A stretch of DNA of 64,000 bases from JBQTIY01 sp052387675 (GCA_052387675.1 JBQTIY010000006.1:123933-187932); one strand, 5' to 3'. Numbered from the stretch's first letter, positions 34,237 to 44,752 are shown. Translations and numbers: made by a program. Notes: generated by a model from the sequence alone, not told the origin.

Positions 34237-35237
34237 GGCGCGTTTCCTTCGCGCAGCAGCGCGCGGCAGCCGAGCAAAAGCAGCGCCAGGCCGACGGCCC
34301 ATTGGTAGCGGTCGACTCCTTCGCGGCGGGTGGCGGATTCGCGCGTCACGCCCTCCATCATCGCGATCCGCTTCTCCCAGATCTCGTCCAAGGGGAAGGG
34401 CGTGCGCTCGGCCGACAAGTAAGCACCGCTGGAGATGCCGGCCAGGCGTTCGAGGAGCGCCTCGTCCGGCCGCGTGATGACCGGCTGGCCCTGCGCGTCG
34501 CGCACCACCGCGAGCCCGCCGCGCCCGTCCGGAACGGCGATCTCGCTGCCCTCGGCCGTGCCGAGCGCGACGACATGAATGGGAATGCCCAGCGCCAGCG
34601 CCTTGTAGGCCACTTCGCTCGGCGGCGGGTCGGAGCTGTGGTCCTCGCCGTCGGTGAGCAGCAGCACCACGCGCGCCCCCGGCGAGTCCTCCGCGAAACT
34701 CGCCAGCGCCAGTTCCAGGCCCTCGCCCACTGCGGTGCCGCCCAGCGCATTCGTGCTCTCGTCGACGTCATCGAGGAAGAGCCGGAAGCTGCTGGGGTCC
34801 GAGGTGAGCGGGCAAATCTTGCGCGCGTCCCCGGCGAAGGTGATGAGCCCAATGCGGTCGCCGCGCAGGCGGCCGAGCAGGCCGCGCACTTCGCGCTTGG
34901 CGCGCTCCAGCCGCGTGGGCGCGATGTCGCGCGCGAGCATGCTGCGGCTCACGTCGAGCACGATCATGATGTCCACGCCGTGCAGGGGGATCTCGCGCAG
35001 CCACGTGCCGAGCTGCGGGCCGGAGAGGCCGAGCAGGCTGGCCGCCAGGGCGCCGCTGAGCAGGCCGTCGCCGACGAGGCGCCGCGCTGCGGAAAAGCGC
35101 GGGGCCAGACGCGCGGCCTGCGCTCCGAGGAGTTCGGCGCGGCGCCGGCGGGCCACCTGCACGGCGCGCCAGCTCAAGAGCAGCACGAACAAGGCCGCGG
35201 GCAGCCAAAGCAGAACTTCTGGGCGCAGGAAGCTCAT
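34233..35237 (-). CDS. batB: BatB-like von Willebrand factor A membrane protein
   Basis: About 334 aa. An N-terminal membrane segment (EVLLWLPAALFVLLLSW) and another near residue 60 precede the VWA domain: DIMIVLDVSRSMLARDI carries the DxSxS metal-ion-dependent adhesion site, with LGGTAVGEGLELALASF (Thr) and LLTDGEDHSSD (Asp) completing it. A C-terminal helix (YQWAVGLALLLLGCRALL) re-enters the membrane. ATG 35237 with GAGG 11 nt upstream is chosen over an in-frame GTG at 35249. It lies between batA (13 bp) and batC (4-bp overlap). Confidence 0.88.
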   Translation of the reverse strand: MSFLRPEVLLWLPAALFVLLLSWRAVQVARRRRAELLGAQAARLAPRFSAARRLVGDGLLSGALAASLLGLSGPQLGTWLREIPLHGVDIMIVLDVSRSMLARDIAPTRLERAKREVRGLLGRLRGDRIGLITFAGDARKICPLTSDPSSFRLFLDDVDESTNALGGTAVGEGLELALASFAEDSPGARVVLLLTDGEDHSSDPPPSEVAYKALALGIPIHVVALGTAEGSEIAVPDGRGGLAVVRDAQGQPVITRPDEALLERLAGISSGAYLSAERTPFPLDEIWEKRIAMMEGVTRESATRREGVDRYQWAVGLALLLLGCRALLREGNAP

Positions 35238-35250
35238 CGTAGAGGACACC

Positions 35251-36204
35251 TCATGTCGCCAGATCCAGATGCGTGACCCGGCGCGTCAGGAAGTCGAGCG
35301 CCAGCAGCAGGGCCGCCGGCAGGAGCAGCCAGGGGTAGAGGTCGACGTAGTCTGTGTAGCGCACATCCTGCCGCTCGGTGCGTTCGAGGCGGTCGATCTC
35401 GGCGTAGACCTGGGTCAAGACTTCGGCTTCCTTGGCGCGGAAGTAGCGGCCCCCCGTCGAACTGGCGATGTCCTGCAGCAAGCTGGAGAGCTGGTGCTCA
35501 TTGCCGAGCCCGTCGAGGCGGCGGCCCGCGCCGATGGTGTAGACGCGCACGCCCAGGTCTTTGCAGAGCGCGGCCGCCTCGCTTGGGTCGATAGTGAACT
35601 GATTCTCCTCACCGTCGGTGAGCAGCACGATCACGCGGCTCTTCGCTGCGCTGTCGCGCAGCTTCGCGGCGGCCTGCCCCAGCGCGACGCCGATGGCCGT
35701 GCCATCCTCCTCCGTCTGGCGCTGCACGGCGCGCACGCCCGCCACGCGCGCCTGCAACCCGGGCATGTCCAGAGTCAGCGGGCATTCGGTGCGCGGCCAG
35801 GCCGCGAAGCTGATCAGCCCGATGCGGTCCTCGGTGCGGCCCTGCACGAACTCGCTCACCACGGACTTCACGACTTCGAGGTCGGTCGTGCCGCGCTGCA
35901 GCGTGTCCACCAACATGGAGGACGAGGTGTCGATTACGAGCAGGATGTCGATGCCCTGCCGCAGCACGCGCGCCTCCTCGCGCCCCTTGAGCGGACGAGC
36001 GAGAGCGAGCACGAGCAAGAGCGCTGCAAGCAGCGCGCAGAGGCCCGGCAGCCAAGCGGTGCGCGCGCGCAACGTGGTCGGCAGCCCGCCGAGCACGTGC
36101 CGGCTGCCGCCATCCAGGGCCGGCGGCGGCTGGCGCAGCCGGCGCCACACCGCGCAGGCCAGCGGCAGCAGGAGCAGCAGAAACCACGGGGCGCCCAGAA
36201 TCAT
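35251..36204 (-). CDS. batA: BatA-like von Willebrand factor A membrane protein
   Basis: A 317-aa protein: N-terminal helix (APWFLLLLLPLACAVW), second helix (LPGLCALLAALLLVLALARPL), then a VWA domain with MIDAS residues DTSSSM, the Thr loop EEDGTAIGVALG and LLTDGEENQF, then a final helix (LYPWLLLPAALLLALDFL). ATG 36204 begins the membrane helix and overlaps the preceding stop by 4 bp. BatA and BatB are the paired VWA proteins of the Bat system and probably interact through metal-bridged contacts. Confidence 0.9.
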   Translation of the reverse strand: MILGAPWFLLLLLPLACAVWRRLRQPPPALDGGSRHVLGGLPTTLRARTAWLPGLCALLAALLLVLALARPLKGREEARVLRQGIDILLVIDTSSSMLVDTLQRGTTDLEVVKSVVSEFVQGRTEDRIGLISFAAWPRTECPLTLDMPGLQARVAGVRAVQRQTEEDGTAIGVALGQAAAKLRDSAAKSRVIVLLTDGEENQFTIDPSEAAALCKDLGVRVYTIGAGRRLDGLGNEHQLSSLLQDIASSTGGRYFRAKEAEVLTQVYAEIDRLERTERQDVRYTDYVDLYPWLLLPAALLLALDFLTRRVTHLDLAT

Positions 36205-37103
36205 GGCGCGCCTCCGGCCGGCGCCGCGAGCGCGGGCTGGGCGCCGACGGCGGCCCCCATCTCCAGCCGCGTGGCTTCGAGGAAGGCCTCGGCCACATCG
36301 AGCAGCGGCGTGATGGCGGGCGGCTGCGGCCGCCAGCCGGCGAACTTCACGAGATCGCATTGCCCGAGGAAGCGGTCGAGAGCCTCGCGATGCGCGGCCA
36401 GCGCATCATGCCGCGTGGCGACTTCCGCCAGAAACTCCTCGCTCGTGCACTCCGGCGCGCGCACGCCGAAACGCTCCTCGACATAGGTGCGCAGGATGCC
36501 CGAGACCGCCTCGACGAAGGCCGGCACGTCCTCGGGCGTGCCGGGCAGGTGCAGGCGCAGGCGCGCGAGGGCCTCGGCGGCGACGAGATCGGGCGGACGC
36601 GGCGGCGCCGGCGGCGGACCGGGCCGGCGCCGCGCCCGGCGCACAAGCACGAGCACGATCGCCAGCGCGAGGGCCAGGCCCAGGATCCAAGGCCACGGAA
36701 CTTCGCCAGGAATGGCCGGCGGCGGCAGCGGTTCGGCCACCTGCGGCACGACGCCGACGGGCAGTTCGAGCACAACCTCCACAGACACGGGCGGCAGCGC
36801 ATGGCGCACTTCGCCGGCCAGCACTTCGAGACCTGCGAGGCGCTGGCTGCCCTCGTGCGTGGCGCGCAGTGTCTGGCGGAGTTCCAGCACGCCCTCGTGC
36901 TCGCTGCGCCGCAGCTCTTCGGCGCGCAGACCGGCCGGCAACTCGCCCAAGCTCAGCTCGGCGCCGGAGGCCAGCGCCGCGGACGGGCAGCGCACGACGA
37001 GTTCGAAGCGTTCACCCAGCGCAAAGGGCCCGGGCGGAACTTCCACGACCAGCCCGCCGGGCAGCGCGCTTTGCGACTCAGCCGGGCCGGCGGCGGCGCT
37101 CAT
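36201..37103 (-). CDS. Bat-operon membrane protein with BatD-like beta domain and DUF4381-like helical domain
   Basis: A 300-aa protein without an obvious signal peptide. The N-terminal ~130 residues are a beta domain (PPGPFALGERFELVVRCPSAAL, then LELRQTLRATHEGSQRLAGLEV) reminiscent of BatD domains. One membrane helix follows (WPWILGLALALAIVLVLV), then a cytoplasmic helical domain (ALARLRLHLPGTPEDVPAFVEAVSGILRTYVEERFGVRAPECTSEEFLAEV), the pattern seen in Bat-operon proteins placed between DUF58 and BatA. It overlaps both neighbours by 4 bp. Likely a structural member of the Bat complex. Confidence 0.68.
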   Translation of the reverse strand: MSAAAGPAESQSALPGGLVVEVPPGPFALGERFELVVRCPSAALASGAELSLGELPAGLRAEELRRSEHEGVLELRQTLRATHEGSQRLAGLEVLAGEVRHALPPVSVEVVLELPVGVVPQVAEPLPPPAIPGEVPWPWILGLALALAIVLVLVRRARRRPGPPPAPPRPPDLVAAEALARLRLHLPGTPEDVPAFVEAVSGILRTYVEERFGVRAPECTSEEFLAEVATRHDALAAHREALDRFLGQCDLVKFAGWRPQPPAITPLLDVAEAFLEATRLEMGAAVGAQPALAAPAGGAP

Positions 37104-37993
37104 CGAAGCTGATGCTCCCGGCGCCGCAAATAGGCAATGAGCGGCTCGACCACGGAATCCCCCACCGGCAAATCCACACGATCGACGCCGTGCCGCACGA
37201 GGACTTCGGCCAGGGCGGCCTCACGCGCGGCGGCGCGCTCGGCCAAGGCCGCGCGCACGCGCGCCGAGCCACTGTCCACGAGCAGACGCTCGCCCGACTC
37301 GGGGTCGAGCCAGCGCAGCAGGCCCACGTCCGGCAGTGTGTGATGCCGCGCGTCGAGCAGCCGCAGCGCCACGACATCGTGCCGCGCCGCGAGCAGGCCC
37401 AGCTCTTTCTCGTAGCCCTCGGCCAAGAAGTCGCTCAGCAGGAAAATGTAGGCGCGGCGTTTGAGCACGCGGGCCAGGTGCCCGCAGGCCAGGCCCAGGC
37501 CCGTGCCGCGGCCCTGCGCCTCGCGATAGAGCGCCTCGCGCGTGATGCGGAAGGCCTGGCGGCTGCCGCTGCGCGGCGGCAGCTCCAACTCCACGCGATC
37601 GCTGAAGAGCAGCAGCCCCGCGCGATCACCGCCGCCCACGGCCGAGAAGGCCAGGATGGCGGCCAGCTCGGCGGCGGCCTGGCGCACGCTGCGCGCGCCG
37701 CTGCCCAGGCGCGTGCTGGCCGAGATGTCCAGCGCCAGAAACACCGTCTGCTCACGCTCTTCGACGAACTTCTTGATGTACGGGCGGCCCGTGCGCGCCG
37801 TGACGTTCCAGTCGATGGCGCGCACGTCGTCGCCGGGCACGTACTCGCGCACTTCCTCGAACTCCATGCCGCTGCCGCGAAAGATGGAGCGGTAGCCGCC
37901 GGCCACCATGTCGGTGACGGCGCGGCGCGTGCGGAGCTGCACGCGCCGTACGGCGCGCAGCACTTCCGCAGTGCTGGGTTCACCGTCCGTCAT
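37100..37993 (-). CDS. DUF58-domain protein
   Basis: A 297-aa soluble protein. GSGMEFEEVREYVPGDDVRAIDWNVTARTGRPYIKKFVEEREQTVFLALDIS is the complete DUF58 signature, followed by a VWA-like fold with degenerate metal site (DISAS...). GDRAGLLLFSD and YIFLLSDFL mark later strands. DUF58 proteins nearly always sit between MoxR ATPases and VWA proteins and are thought to be an adaptor for MoxR-driven remodelling. It begins 7 bp after moxR and overlaps the next gene by 4 bp. Confidence 0.92.
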   Translation of the reverse strand: MTDGEPSTAEVLRAVRRVQLRTRRAVTDMVAGGYRSIFRGSGMEFEEVREYVPGDDVRAIDWNVTARTGRPYIKKFVEEREQTVFLALDISASTRLGSGARSVRQAAAELAAILAFSAVGGGDRAGLLLFSDRVELELPPRSGSRQAFRITREALYREAQGRGTGLGLACGHLARVLKRRAYIFLLSDFLAEGYEKELGLLAARHDVVALRLLDARHHTLPDVGLLRWLDPESGERLLVDSGSARVRAALAERAAAREAALAEVLVRHGVDRVDLPVGDSVVEPLIAYLRRREHQLR

Positions 37994-37999
37994 GCGGTC

Positions 38000-38989
<990 letters not shown>

Positions 38990-39092
38990 GTCGGGGCCTC
39001 CGCCTTGGGGAATTGGTCGATCATAACGACCGGCCGCCCCGAGTGTTGGTGCGGGCACTCGGTTAGCGCGGGCGCTCGCTCGGCGCAGCGGC

Positions 39093-41255
39093 TCAGCCGC
39101 CGGCGAGCAGGTTCTCGTGGCGCAACTCCATGACCGGAAACACGGCCCGGCGCAGCGCCGCGCGCGCGGCGGGCGCGTGCCGCTCGGCCCAGGCCAATGC
39201 TATGGCGCGGCTCTCGGCGAGAAGCGCCAGATCGCGGGCCGGATCCAGCGCACAAAAATCGGGGAGGCCGCTCTGCCGCGTGCCCAGAAGTTCGCCCGGG
39301 CCGCGCAGAAGCAGGTCGCGTTCGGCCAGCGCGAAGCCGTCCTCGCTCGCGACAAGCGCCTCGGCTCGCTGGCGCGCGGCGCCTTCCGGCACAGGCCCGA
39401 GCAGCAGGCACTGCCCCGGCGTCGTGCCGCGTCCGACACGCCCGCGGATCTGGTGCAACTGCGCCAAGCCGAAGCGCGCCGGCTCGGGCAGCACGACGAA
39501 ACTGGCCTCCGGCACATCGAGGCCCACTTCGATGAGCACCGTGGCGACGAGCACCTGCACCGTGCCGAGGCGGAAAGCGGCGAGCACGGCGTCGCGCTCT
39601 TTCAGCGGCAGGCGACCGTGGACCGCCGCCACGCGCACACCCGCTCCGAGCCGGGCCTGGACGCGGCGCAGCGTGACGGCCACCGAATGGTCCCCCGACT
39701 CCTCGTCCTCTTCCGTAGTGCCGCCTGCGGCGCCGATCGAGGGACAGACCACGAAGCCGCGCTCGCCCCGGGCGATGGCCGCGCGGAGTTCAGTCCACAG
39801 AGCCGGTTGCTCAGCCGCTTCGACGAGCCGCGTGCGCCGCGGCGAACGGCCGGGCGGCAAGCTGTCGATCAGCGAGACATCCAGTTCGCCGTAAGCCACC
39901 AGCGCCAGCGTGCGCGGGATCGGCGTGGCGGTCGTCACCAGCAAATGACTGGCCTCGCCCTTCTCGCGCAGGCGCACGCGCTGCGCCACGCCGAAGCGAT
40001 GCTGCTCATCGATGACGGTGAGCGCCAAGTCGGCGAAGCGCAGGCGCGTGGCCTGCAGCGCATGCGTGCCCACGGCCAGGGCCGGCCTTCCGGCGGCGAG
40101 AGCGGCGCGCGCGCGCCGGAGTTGAACCGGATCGGCCCCCGCCGCCAAGAAGTACACCGCCGGCGCCTGCTCGCCGAGCGGGGCCAGCAGGGCCTCGAGT
40201 GTGCGCCGATGCTGACTGGCCAAGAGTTCGGTAGGCGCCATGAGCGCGGCCTGCCGGCCGCTGAGCACGGCGGCGAGCAGCGCGTAGGCGGCCACGAGCG
40301 TCTTGCCCGATCCGACATCGCCCTGCAAGAGCCGCGCCATGGGCCGGCCGCCCGGCGGCGCAGTGAGCTCGCGGCGCAGTTCGGCGATGACGCGCGCCTG
40401 CGCGGGCGTGGGCACATGCGGCAGCAGCGCCAGGATGCGTTGGTGCAGCGCCTCGTCGATCGGGAGCGCCGAGCTGCGCCGCGTGACAAGAGCCAGACGT
40501 CGCTCGGCCACATCGAGCGAGAGAGCGAAGGCCTCGTCGCGGGCCAGCCGACGGCGTCCCTCCTGCGCGGCCTCGATGCTCGTCGGCCGATGAATCGCGC
40601 GCAGCGCTGCATCCAGGCTCAGCAGATCGATCTCGTCGGCGGGCACGTCGGGAGCAGTGCCCCAGTCCCGACCCGCGCGCCATTCGGGCAACTCGCCGGA
40701 GTCGAGGATCTGCGCCAGAAGTTTGCGATGCACGCGTGGCGGAATGCCGATCGGCAGGCGATAGATCGGCAGCGGCGGCAGGGCCGGCAACCACTGCTCC
40801 GGACCCAGGCTCTCGTAGTCGGCGGCGAGCAGGCGCGGACGCGGGCTGTCTTGCGGCTGCTCGAGCCGGCCGGCGACCCACAGCCGCGTGCCACGCGGCA
40901 GACTCTTGGCCAGATAGGCCCTGTTGAAGAGCAGCACCGCGACTTCGCCGCCTTCATCGCACTGCAGCAGCAGGCTCACCGTGCTGCGCCGTCCGCGCCT
41001 GCGCACCGAGCTGCGCTCGACGCGGCCGGAGAGCGCCGCCGTCGCGACGGGCCCTGCGCCGGCCTCCCCCAAGGCCGCGAGTTGCGAGGCCAGCGGCAGC
41101 GCCGGCGGCCGGCGACGAAAGCGCACCGGCAGGTGATAGAGCAGTTGCCGGCGCGTGCTCAGCCCGGCGGCGGCGTAGAGCGCGGTGCGGCGCGGGCCCA
41201 GGCCGTGCAGCCCGGCGAGCGGAGCGTCGAGATCGATCTCACAGCGCGTCGGCAC
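39093..41255 (-). CDS. recG: ATP-dependent DNA helicase RecG
   Basis: A 720-aa superfamily 2 helicase that remodels stalled forks and Holliday junctions. N-terminal wedge/OB region (LHGLGPRRTALYAAAGLSTRRQLLYHLPVRFRRR); Walker A RLLQGDVGSGKTLVA; motif II VIDEQHRFGVAQR; motif III LLVTTATPIPRTLAL; motif VI QLHQIRGRVGRG; and the TRQSGLPDF C-terminal element. Length is slightly above E. coli RecG (693 aa). It follows the pseudopilin cluster by 24 bp in the same direction and may be partly co-transcribed with it. Start is ATG 41255. Confidence 0.96.
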   Translation of the reverse strand: MPTRCEIDLDAPLAGLHGLGPRRTALYAAAGLSTRRQLLYHLPVRFRRRPPALPLASQLAALGEAGAGPVATAALSGRVERSSVRRRGRRSTVSLLLQCDEGGEVAVLLFNRAYLAKSLPRGTRLWVAGRLEQPQDSPRPRLLAADYESLGPEQWLPALPPLPIYRLPIGIPPRVHRKLLAQILDSGELPEWRAGRDWGTAPDVPADEIDLLSLDAALRAIHRPTSIEAAQEGRRRLARDEAFALSLDVAERRLALVTRRSSALPIDEALHQRILALLPHVPTPAQARVIAELRRELTAPPGGRPMARLLQGDVGSGKTLVAAYALLAAVLSGRQAALMAPTELLASQHRRTLEALLAPLGEQAPAVYFLAAGADPVQLRRARAALAAGRPALAVGTHALQATRLRFADLALTVIDEQHRFGVAQRVRLREKGEASHLLVTTATPIPRTLALVAYGELDVSLIDSLPPGRSPRRTRLVEAAEQPALWTELRAAIARGERGFVVCPSIGAAGGTTEEDEESGDHSVAVTLRRVQARLGAGVRVAAVHGRLPLKERDAVLAAFRLGTVQVLVATVLIEVGLDVPEASFVVLPEPARFGLAQLHQIRGRVGRGTTPGQCLLLGPVPEGAARQRAEALVASEDGFALAERDLLLRGPGELLGTRQSGLPDFCALDPARDLALLAESRAIALAWAERHAPAARAALRRAVFPVMELRHENLLAGG

Positions 41256-41279
41256 CGCGCCATTGTGAACTGCGGGACC

Positions 41280-41792
41280 TCAGCTCGCCGTGACTTTCCC
41301 GGTGGCTTGGTCGAGCGTGATCGTCATGACGCTGCCCAGGCAGTTCACCGTGATGGTGCCGCCCGCCTCGGGCAGGCCGTCCGGTCCAAAGATCGCGGCG
41401 CGCCCCGTGCTGCCAAAACTCGCGCCGGTGAAGTCGATGCCCTTGGGCTGATCGGGACGATCGAAGGTGACCACATAGCCCTGGCGCGTGAGCGGATCGG
41501 TGACCGGCTGTCCGGCCTGATCCACCACGGCGAAGGCATTGGCAGTGAGATCGAAGACCACGCCGTGCGTCGCGGCATTGGCCGAAGCCAGACTGCGTGC
41601 ATGATTCATGGCCGTCTCCACTTGCACCTCGACTAGGCGCAGGCGGAAGGCGCGCTGATCACCGACCATCGGCAGGGCCACGGCCGCGAGCAGGCCCATG
41701 ATGGCCATCACGATGAGCAACTCGATGAGCGTGATGCCCGCCACCAGCCGCCGGCCCTGCGCCGGTCGGAGTCCGCCGCAGCGGGCTCTCAC
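41280..41792 (-). CDS. GspH-like minor pseudopilin
   Basis: A 170-aa protein with a class III prepilin leader ending RRLVAG and helix ITLIELLIVMAIMGLLAAVALP with Glu at +5 of the mature part. The soluble part (VEVQVETAMNHARSLASANAATHGVVFDLTANAFAVVDQAGQP) follows the GspH pattern. The leader is long (~19 residues) and the first mature residue is Ile rather than Phe. It is the last of four minor pilin genes with 4-bp overlaps (J, I, K/X and H order), which together likely form the tip of a type II secretion-like pseudopilus. Confidence 0.85.
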   Translation of the reverse strand: MRARCGGLRPAQGRRLVAGITLIELLIVMAIMGLLAAVALPMVGDQRAFRLRLVEVQVETAMNHARSLASANAATHGVVFDLTANAFAVVDQAGQPVTDPLTRQGYVVTFDRPDQPKGIDFTGASFGSTGRAAIFGPDGLPEAGGTITVNCLGSVMTITLDQATGKVTAS

Positions 41793-42811
41793 GGCAGGCG
41801 ACCCGGCGCACCGGGCAATTCAGCACCGTCCGCACCGCCCACCGGAGCGGCCTGACCACCGTTCCAGCCGGAAAGGCTGAAGGCCTGGATGGCCGAGCGC
41901 TCGCTGTCCGAAGGCAGCCGGCGATCGAAGACGAGGCGGGTGATGCCCTGCGAACCGGACTGCAAGCAGGCGGGCCAGGCTTGCGGCCCGCGGCCGACGC
42001 CCACCTGAACGATGCCGGCATGCACGCCGGCCGACTCCGCCACCACGAGCTGACCGTGCAGGCGCGCCGACGTGGTCGAGTCCTTGACGTCGAACTCCCG
42101 CGCGACGAGCACGCCTTCGCACTGCAAACGGGCGGACGAGGCCAGCTCGACTTCTGAGCCGGGCGCCACGACAGCGCACCCGGACAACAGCGCGTCGGGC
42201 TCGATAAGCACCGAGCCTTCCAGCTCGATCTTCACCGTGTCGTCGCCCACGGCGGCATCGCTCATGGCCGCCGCGCCGATGATCGTGCCCGTGAGCACGA
42301 CGTCGCGCAGCGTGAGCTTGCGTCCGGCCGTCACGAGCAGGATGCCGTCCACGGTTGTGTTGGCATAGGTCGTGTTGGCGTTGATCGTGATCAGGCGCGG
42401 GCTGGCCAGGACGGCCGCGCGCGTCGCCTCAGTGAGCGTGGGCAGCGCCCCGCCCGCCGCCAAGTGCACTTCGGCCAGCGCACTGACCTGCCCGGCGCGG
42501 CCGCCGGAACTGCTGCGGATGTCCAGCGCGCGCAACGCGTCGCCGGCCGGGTCAACATCGATGCGGACAGAGTCACCCGTGGGCGCGCTCAGCACCGCCG
42601 TCGTCGGGCGGTCGGTGAGCAGTGACTGCTGCGCATAGGCCAGACCGGAGTCCATGACCGTCTGCACTTCCATGCGGCCGCGTGAGCCGGGCGCAGCGTC
42701 GCCGGCCAGGATGGCCGAACGCGCATAGGTCATGGTCAAACCCACGACGAGCGCCGTGAGCAGGAGCACGGAGAGGAGTACGAAACCGGCACGTGAGCGA
42801 GGAAGCGTCAT
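41789..42811 (-). CDS. GspK/PilX-like minor pilin-type protein
   Basis: A 340-aa protein with a leader MTLPRSRAG and helix FVLLSVLLLTALVVGLTMTYARSAI; the +5 position is Ser/Leu, not Glu, as in GspK, which caps the pseudopilus tip. The body is beta-rich, with a central stretch (LLVTAGRKLTLRDVVLTGTIIGAAAMSDA...VLIEPDALLSGCAVVAPGSEVEL) that looks like a right-handed beta helix or polymer-forming (bactofilin-like) repeat. ATG 42811 overlaps the previous stop by 4 bp. Confidence 0.72.
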   Translation of the reverse strand: MTLPRSRAGFVLLSVLLLTALVVGLTMTYARSAILAGDAAPGSRGRMEVQTVMDSGLAYAQQSLLTDRPTTAVLSAPTGDSVRIDVDPAGDALRALDIRSSSGGRAGQVSALAEVHLAAGGALPTLTEATRAAVLASPRLITINANTTYANTTVDGILLVTAGRKLTLRDVVLTGTIIGAAAMSDAAVGDDTVKIELEGSVLIEPDALLSGCAVVAPGSEVELASSARLQCEGVLVAREFDVKDSTTSARLHGQLVVAESAGVHAGIVQVGVGRGPQAWPACLQSGSQGITRLVFDRRLPSDSERSAIQAFSLSGWNGGQAAPVGGADGAELPGAPGRLP

Positions 42812-43317
42812 GGGGTCATCCACCAGGCGAACTGTCCCCTCACGATTCCGGCCTCAGTAACGGTCACGCGCAGCTCCCACAGCGTGTCGGCGCCGGCGCC
42901 TTCCGCAGCGTCCTCGCCGGGATTCTCCAGCTCGACCTGCTTGAGGCTGACGGCCTGCATCCAGCCGACCAGGTCGGTGCGCACGTCGCGCCGCGCATTG
43001 ACCGGCGGCGTGAAGGTGGCGCCCGAGAGGTCCTCGAGCACCAAGACTTCGTCGATGGAGCGCGCCGCCGAGCCGTCGCCGGGATCGCGCGGCAGCTCCG
43101 CCGCCAGCGCGTGAACTTCCTGCGCCAGCATGAAGGCCGTGAGCGGATCACCGACGTGCAGAGTCTTGCTCGTGGCGGCCTGGCTGAGCGCCGACATGCC
43201 GGCGATGAGCGCCAGGGCCGCGACGACCGAGGCGATGGTCACTTCGATGAGCGTGAGGCCGCGCTGAGCGCGCGCGCTGCGGCGATCCGTCTGGAGTGGC
43301 TTGACACTGGTCTTCAT
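42808..43317 (-). CDS. GspI/PilV-like minor pseudopilin
   Basis: A 169-aa protein with basic leader ending SARAQRG and helix LTLIEVTIASVVAALALIAGMSALSQA (Glu +5). The soluble part is short with few recognisable motifs (LAQEVHALAAELPRDPGDGSAA). The L-T-L-I-E-V-T-I-A pattern is that of the I/V-type minor pilins. It overlaps both neighbours by 4 bp, so the stoichiometry of the tip proteins is probably set by translational coupling. Confidence 0.82.
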   Translation of the reverse strand: MKTSVKPLQTDRRSARAQRGLTLIEVTIASVVAALALIAGMSALSQAATSKTLHVGDPLTAFMLAQEVHALAAELPRDPGDGSAARSIDEVLVLEDLSGATFTPPVNARRDVRTDLVGWMQAVSLKQVELENPGEDAAEGAGADTLWELRVTVTEAGIVRGQFAWWMTP

Positions 43318-44582
43318 CGGGCCGGCGCTGCCTCTCCAGGCACCACGCCCATCCAGGGATCCTGCGCGACCGTCTGCGAGGTGACCGCGGCCGAGCCGCT
43401 GCGCTTCACGCCGGAACTCAGCGTGACATGCGTGGTGACGCTGGCCACGACCTGGCTCTCGGCCGTGCTCGTTAGGACGCGGTCGCCCGAGAGGCGGAAG
43501 GGGATGCTCATGCCGAGCGGGGCGAAGGCCGCAGCCGCCGAGGCGCGCTGCACCACATCCCAGCCCGCCGTCTTCGCTTCGCCGGCCAGCACTGAGATCT
43601 CACCCAGGCCGGACATGGTCATGACGAGCGTGTAGCCAATGCCGGGCCGCAGCCGCACATTGTGGAAGGCGAGGTTCAAAGTGGTCTCGGTGGCGGGCGG
43701 CGCGAAGGGGCTCTTGATCGTGCCGCAGGAGCCCACCGTGGCTCCGTTCAGGAAGTAGAGCGAGGCCAAGCTGAGCGCCACGCTCACGTTGGCGCCGCGG
43801 AAGCACATGCTGATGTTGCCGAAGCGGTCGGTGATGCGCGTGAGGTCCAGAGCGGTACGCGGCAGGGCTGCGATGGCGATCTCAGCCGTGCCCAGCGCGG
43901 CGCTGCCCGGACGCGGGCGCGCGTCGCCGTGCGCGGCCGACTCGTAGAGCTCGAAGTACATCTTGCCGGCCACGCCCTCGGCCACCGCGATGCCGAGGCG
44001 CAGCGTCTCGGCCGAGCCCACGACGAGGCTCTCATTCACATCGGCCAGTGCGCCGCGGCCCGTGCTCTCGGCCAGCGTGAAGGCCACCGCCACCTGAGAA
44101 CCGTTGGGCAGATCCACCGAGTCGATGCCCGTCAGCGGCCGGGCATCCTCGAAGAGCACGCCCGAGGCGCTCGAGGTCGGGCCCTCACGCAGGCGGCGCA
44201 GGTTGCCCGGCTCGAAGACGAGGCTGGAGACGCCCTGCGCCAGCACGCCTGTCGCGCCGGAAGGCAGGCGCACGGTGAGCCGGTCGCCGTCGAGCAGGTA
44301 GCTGGTGATGGCGCCCAGGGCGTCACAGACGCGCAGCGACTGACGGGTAGGGCTGTCGACCCACCAGGCGTAGCGCACATCGCTGGCGATGCGGGCCAGG
44401 GCCACGTCCACTTCGTCGGCCGAGTTCTCTTCGAGGTGGGCCACGGTCTGCGCGAAGAGTCCCGTGGACATGGCCGTCGCGACCATGAGCACGGCACCGA
44501 GCGTCGTCGCGATGAGCAGTTCGACGAGTGTGAAGCCGCGCGTCGCGGGCCGATTCGTCGAGGGCGTCCGGGTGCAGGGCAT
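43314..44582 (-). CDS. GspJ/PilW-like minor pseudopilin, enlarged
   Basis: A 422-aa protein, much longer than classical GspJ (~200 aa). Leader ends RPATRG and is followed by FTLVELLIATTLGAVLMVATAMSTGLFAQTV (Glu +5). The early soluble domain (ALARIASDVRYAWWVDSPTRQSLRVCDALGAITSYLLDGDRLTVRL) is J/W-like. The large extra part is beta-rich (GKMYFELYESAAHGD, FGNISMCFRGANVSVALSLASLYFLNGATV). ATG 44582 is chosen over the open frame to 44720. First gene of the cluster; the 170 bp upstream are shared with the divergent SUMF1-like gene and show no clear promoter. Confidence 0.82.
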   Translation of the reverse strand: MPCTRTPSTNRPATRGFTLVELLIATTLGAVLMVATAMSTGLFAQTVAHLEENSADEVDVALARIASDVRYAWWVDSPTRQSLRVCDALGAITSYLLDGDRLTVRLPSGATGVLAQGVSSLVFEPGNLRRLREGPTSSASGVLFEDARPLTGIDSVDLPNGSQVAVAFTLAESTGRGALADVNESLVVGSAETLRLGIAVAEGVAGKMYFELYESAAHGDARPRPGSAALGTAEIAIAALPRTALDLTRITDRFGNISMCFRGANVSVALSLASLYFLNGATVGSCGTIKSPFAPPATETTLNLAFHNVRLRPGIGYTLVMTMSGLGEISVLAGEAKTAGWDVVQRASAAAAFAPLGMSIPFRLSGDRVLTSTAESQVVASVTTHVTLSSGVKRSGSAAVTSQTVAQDPWMGVVPGEAAPAR

Positions 44583-44752
44583 AAGTTGAGGCCAGAGCGT
44601 GAGAGGTCTCAGGGTGCAGCCTTCATCGACCCCCACCGCACCTGTCCTGAGGTGAAACCTGGGTTTCTCAACGGAATAGACCGTCCCGTCGAGCTTCCGG
44701 GCAGCCGCCCCAATGGTCACAATGCCCGCCCCCGACCGGATTTCGCCGCTTC

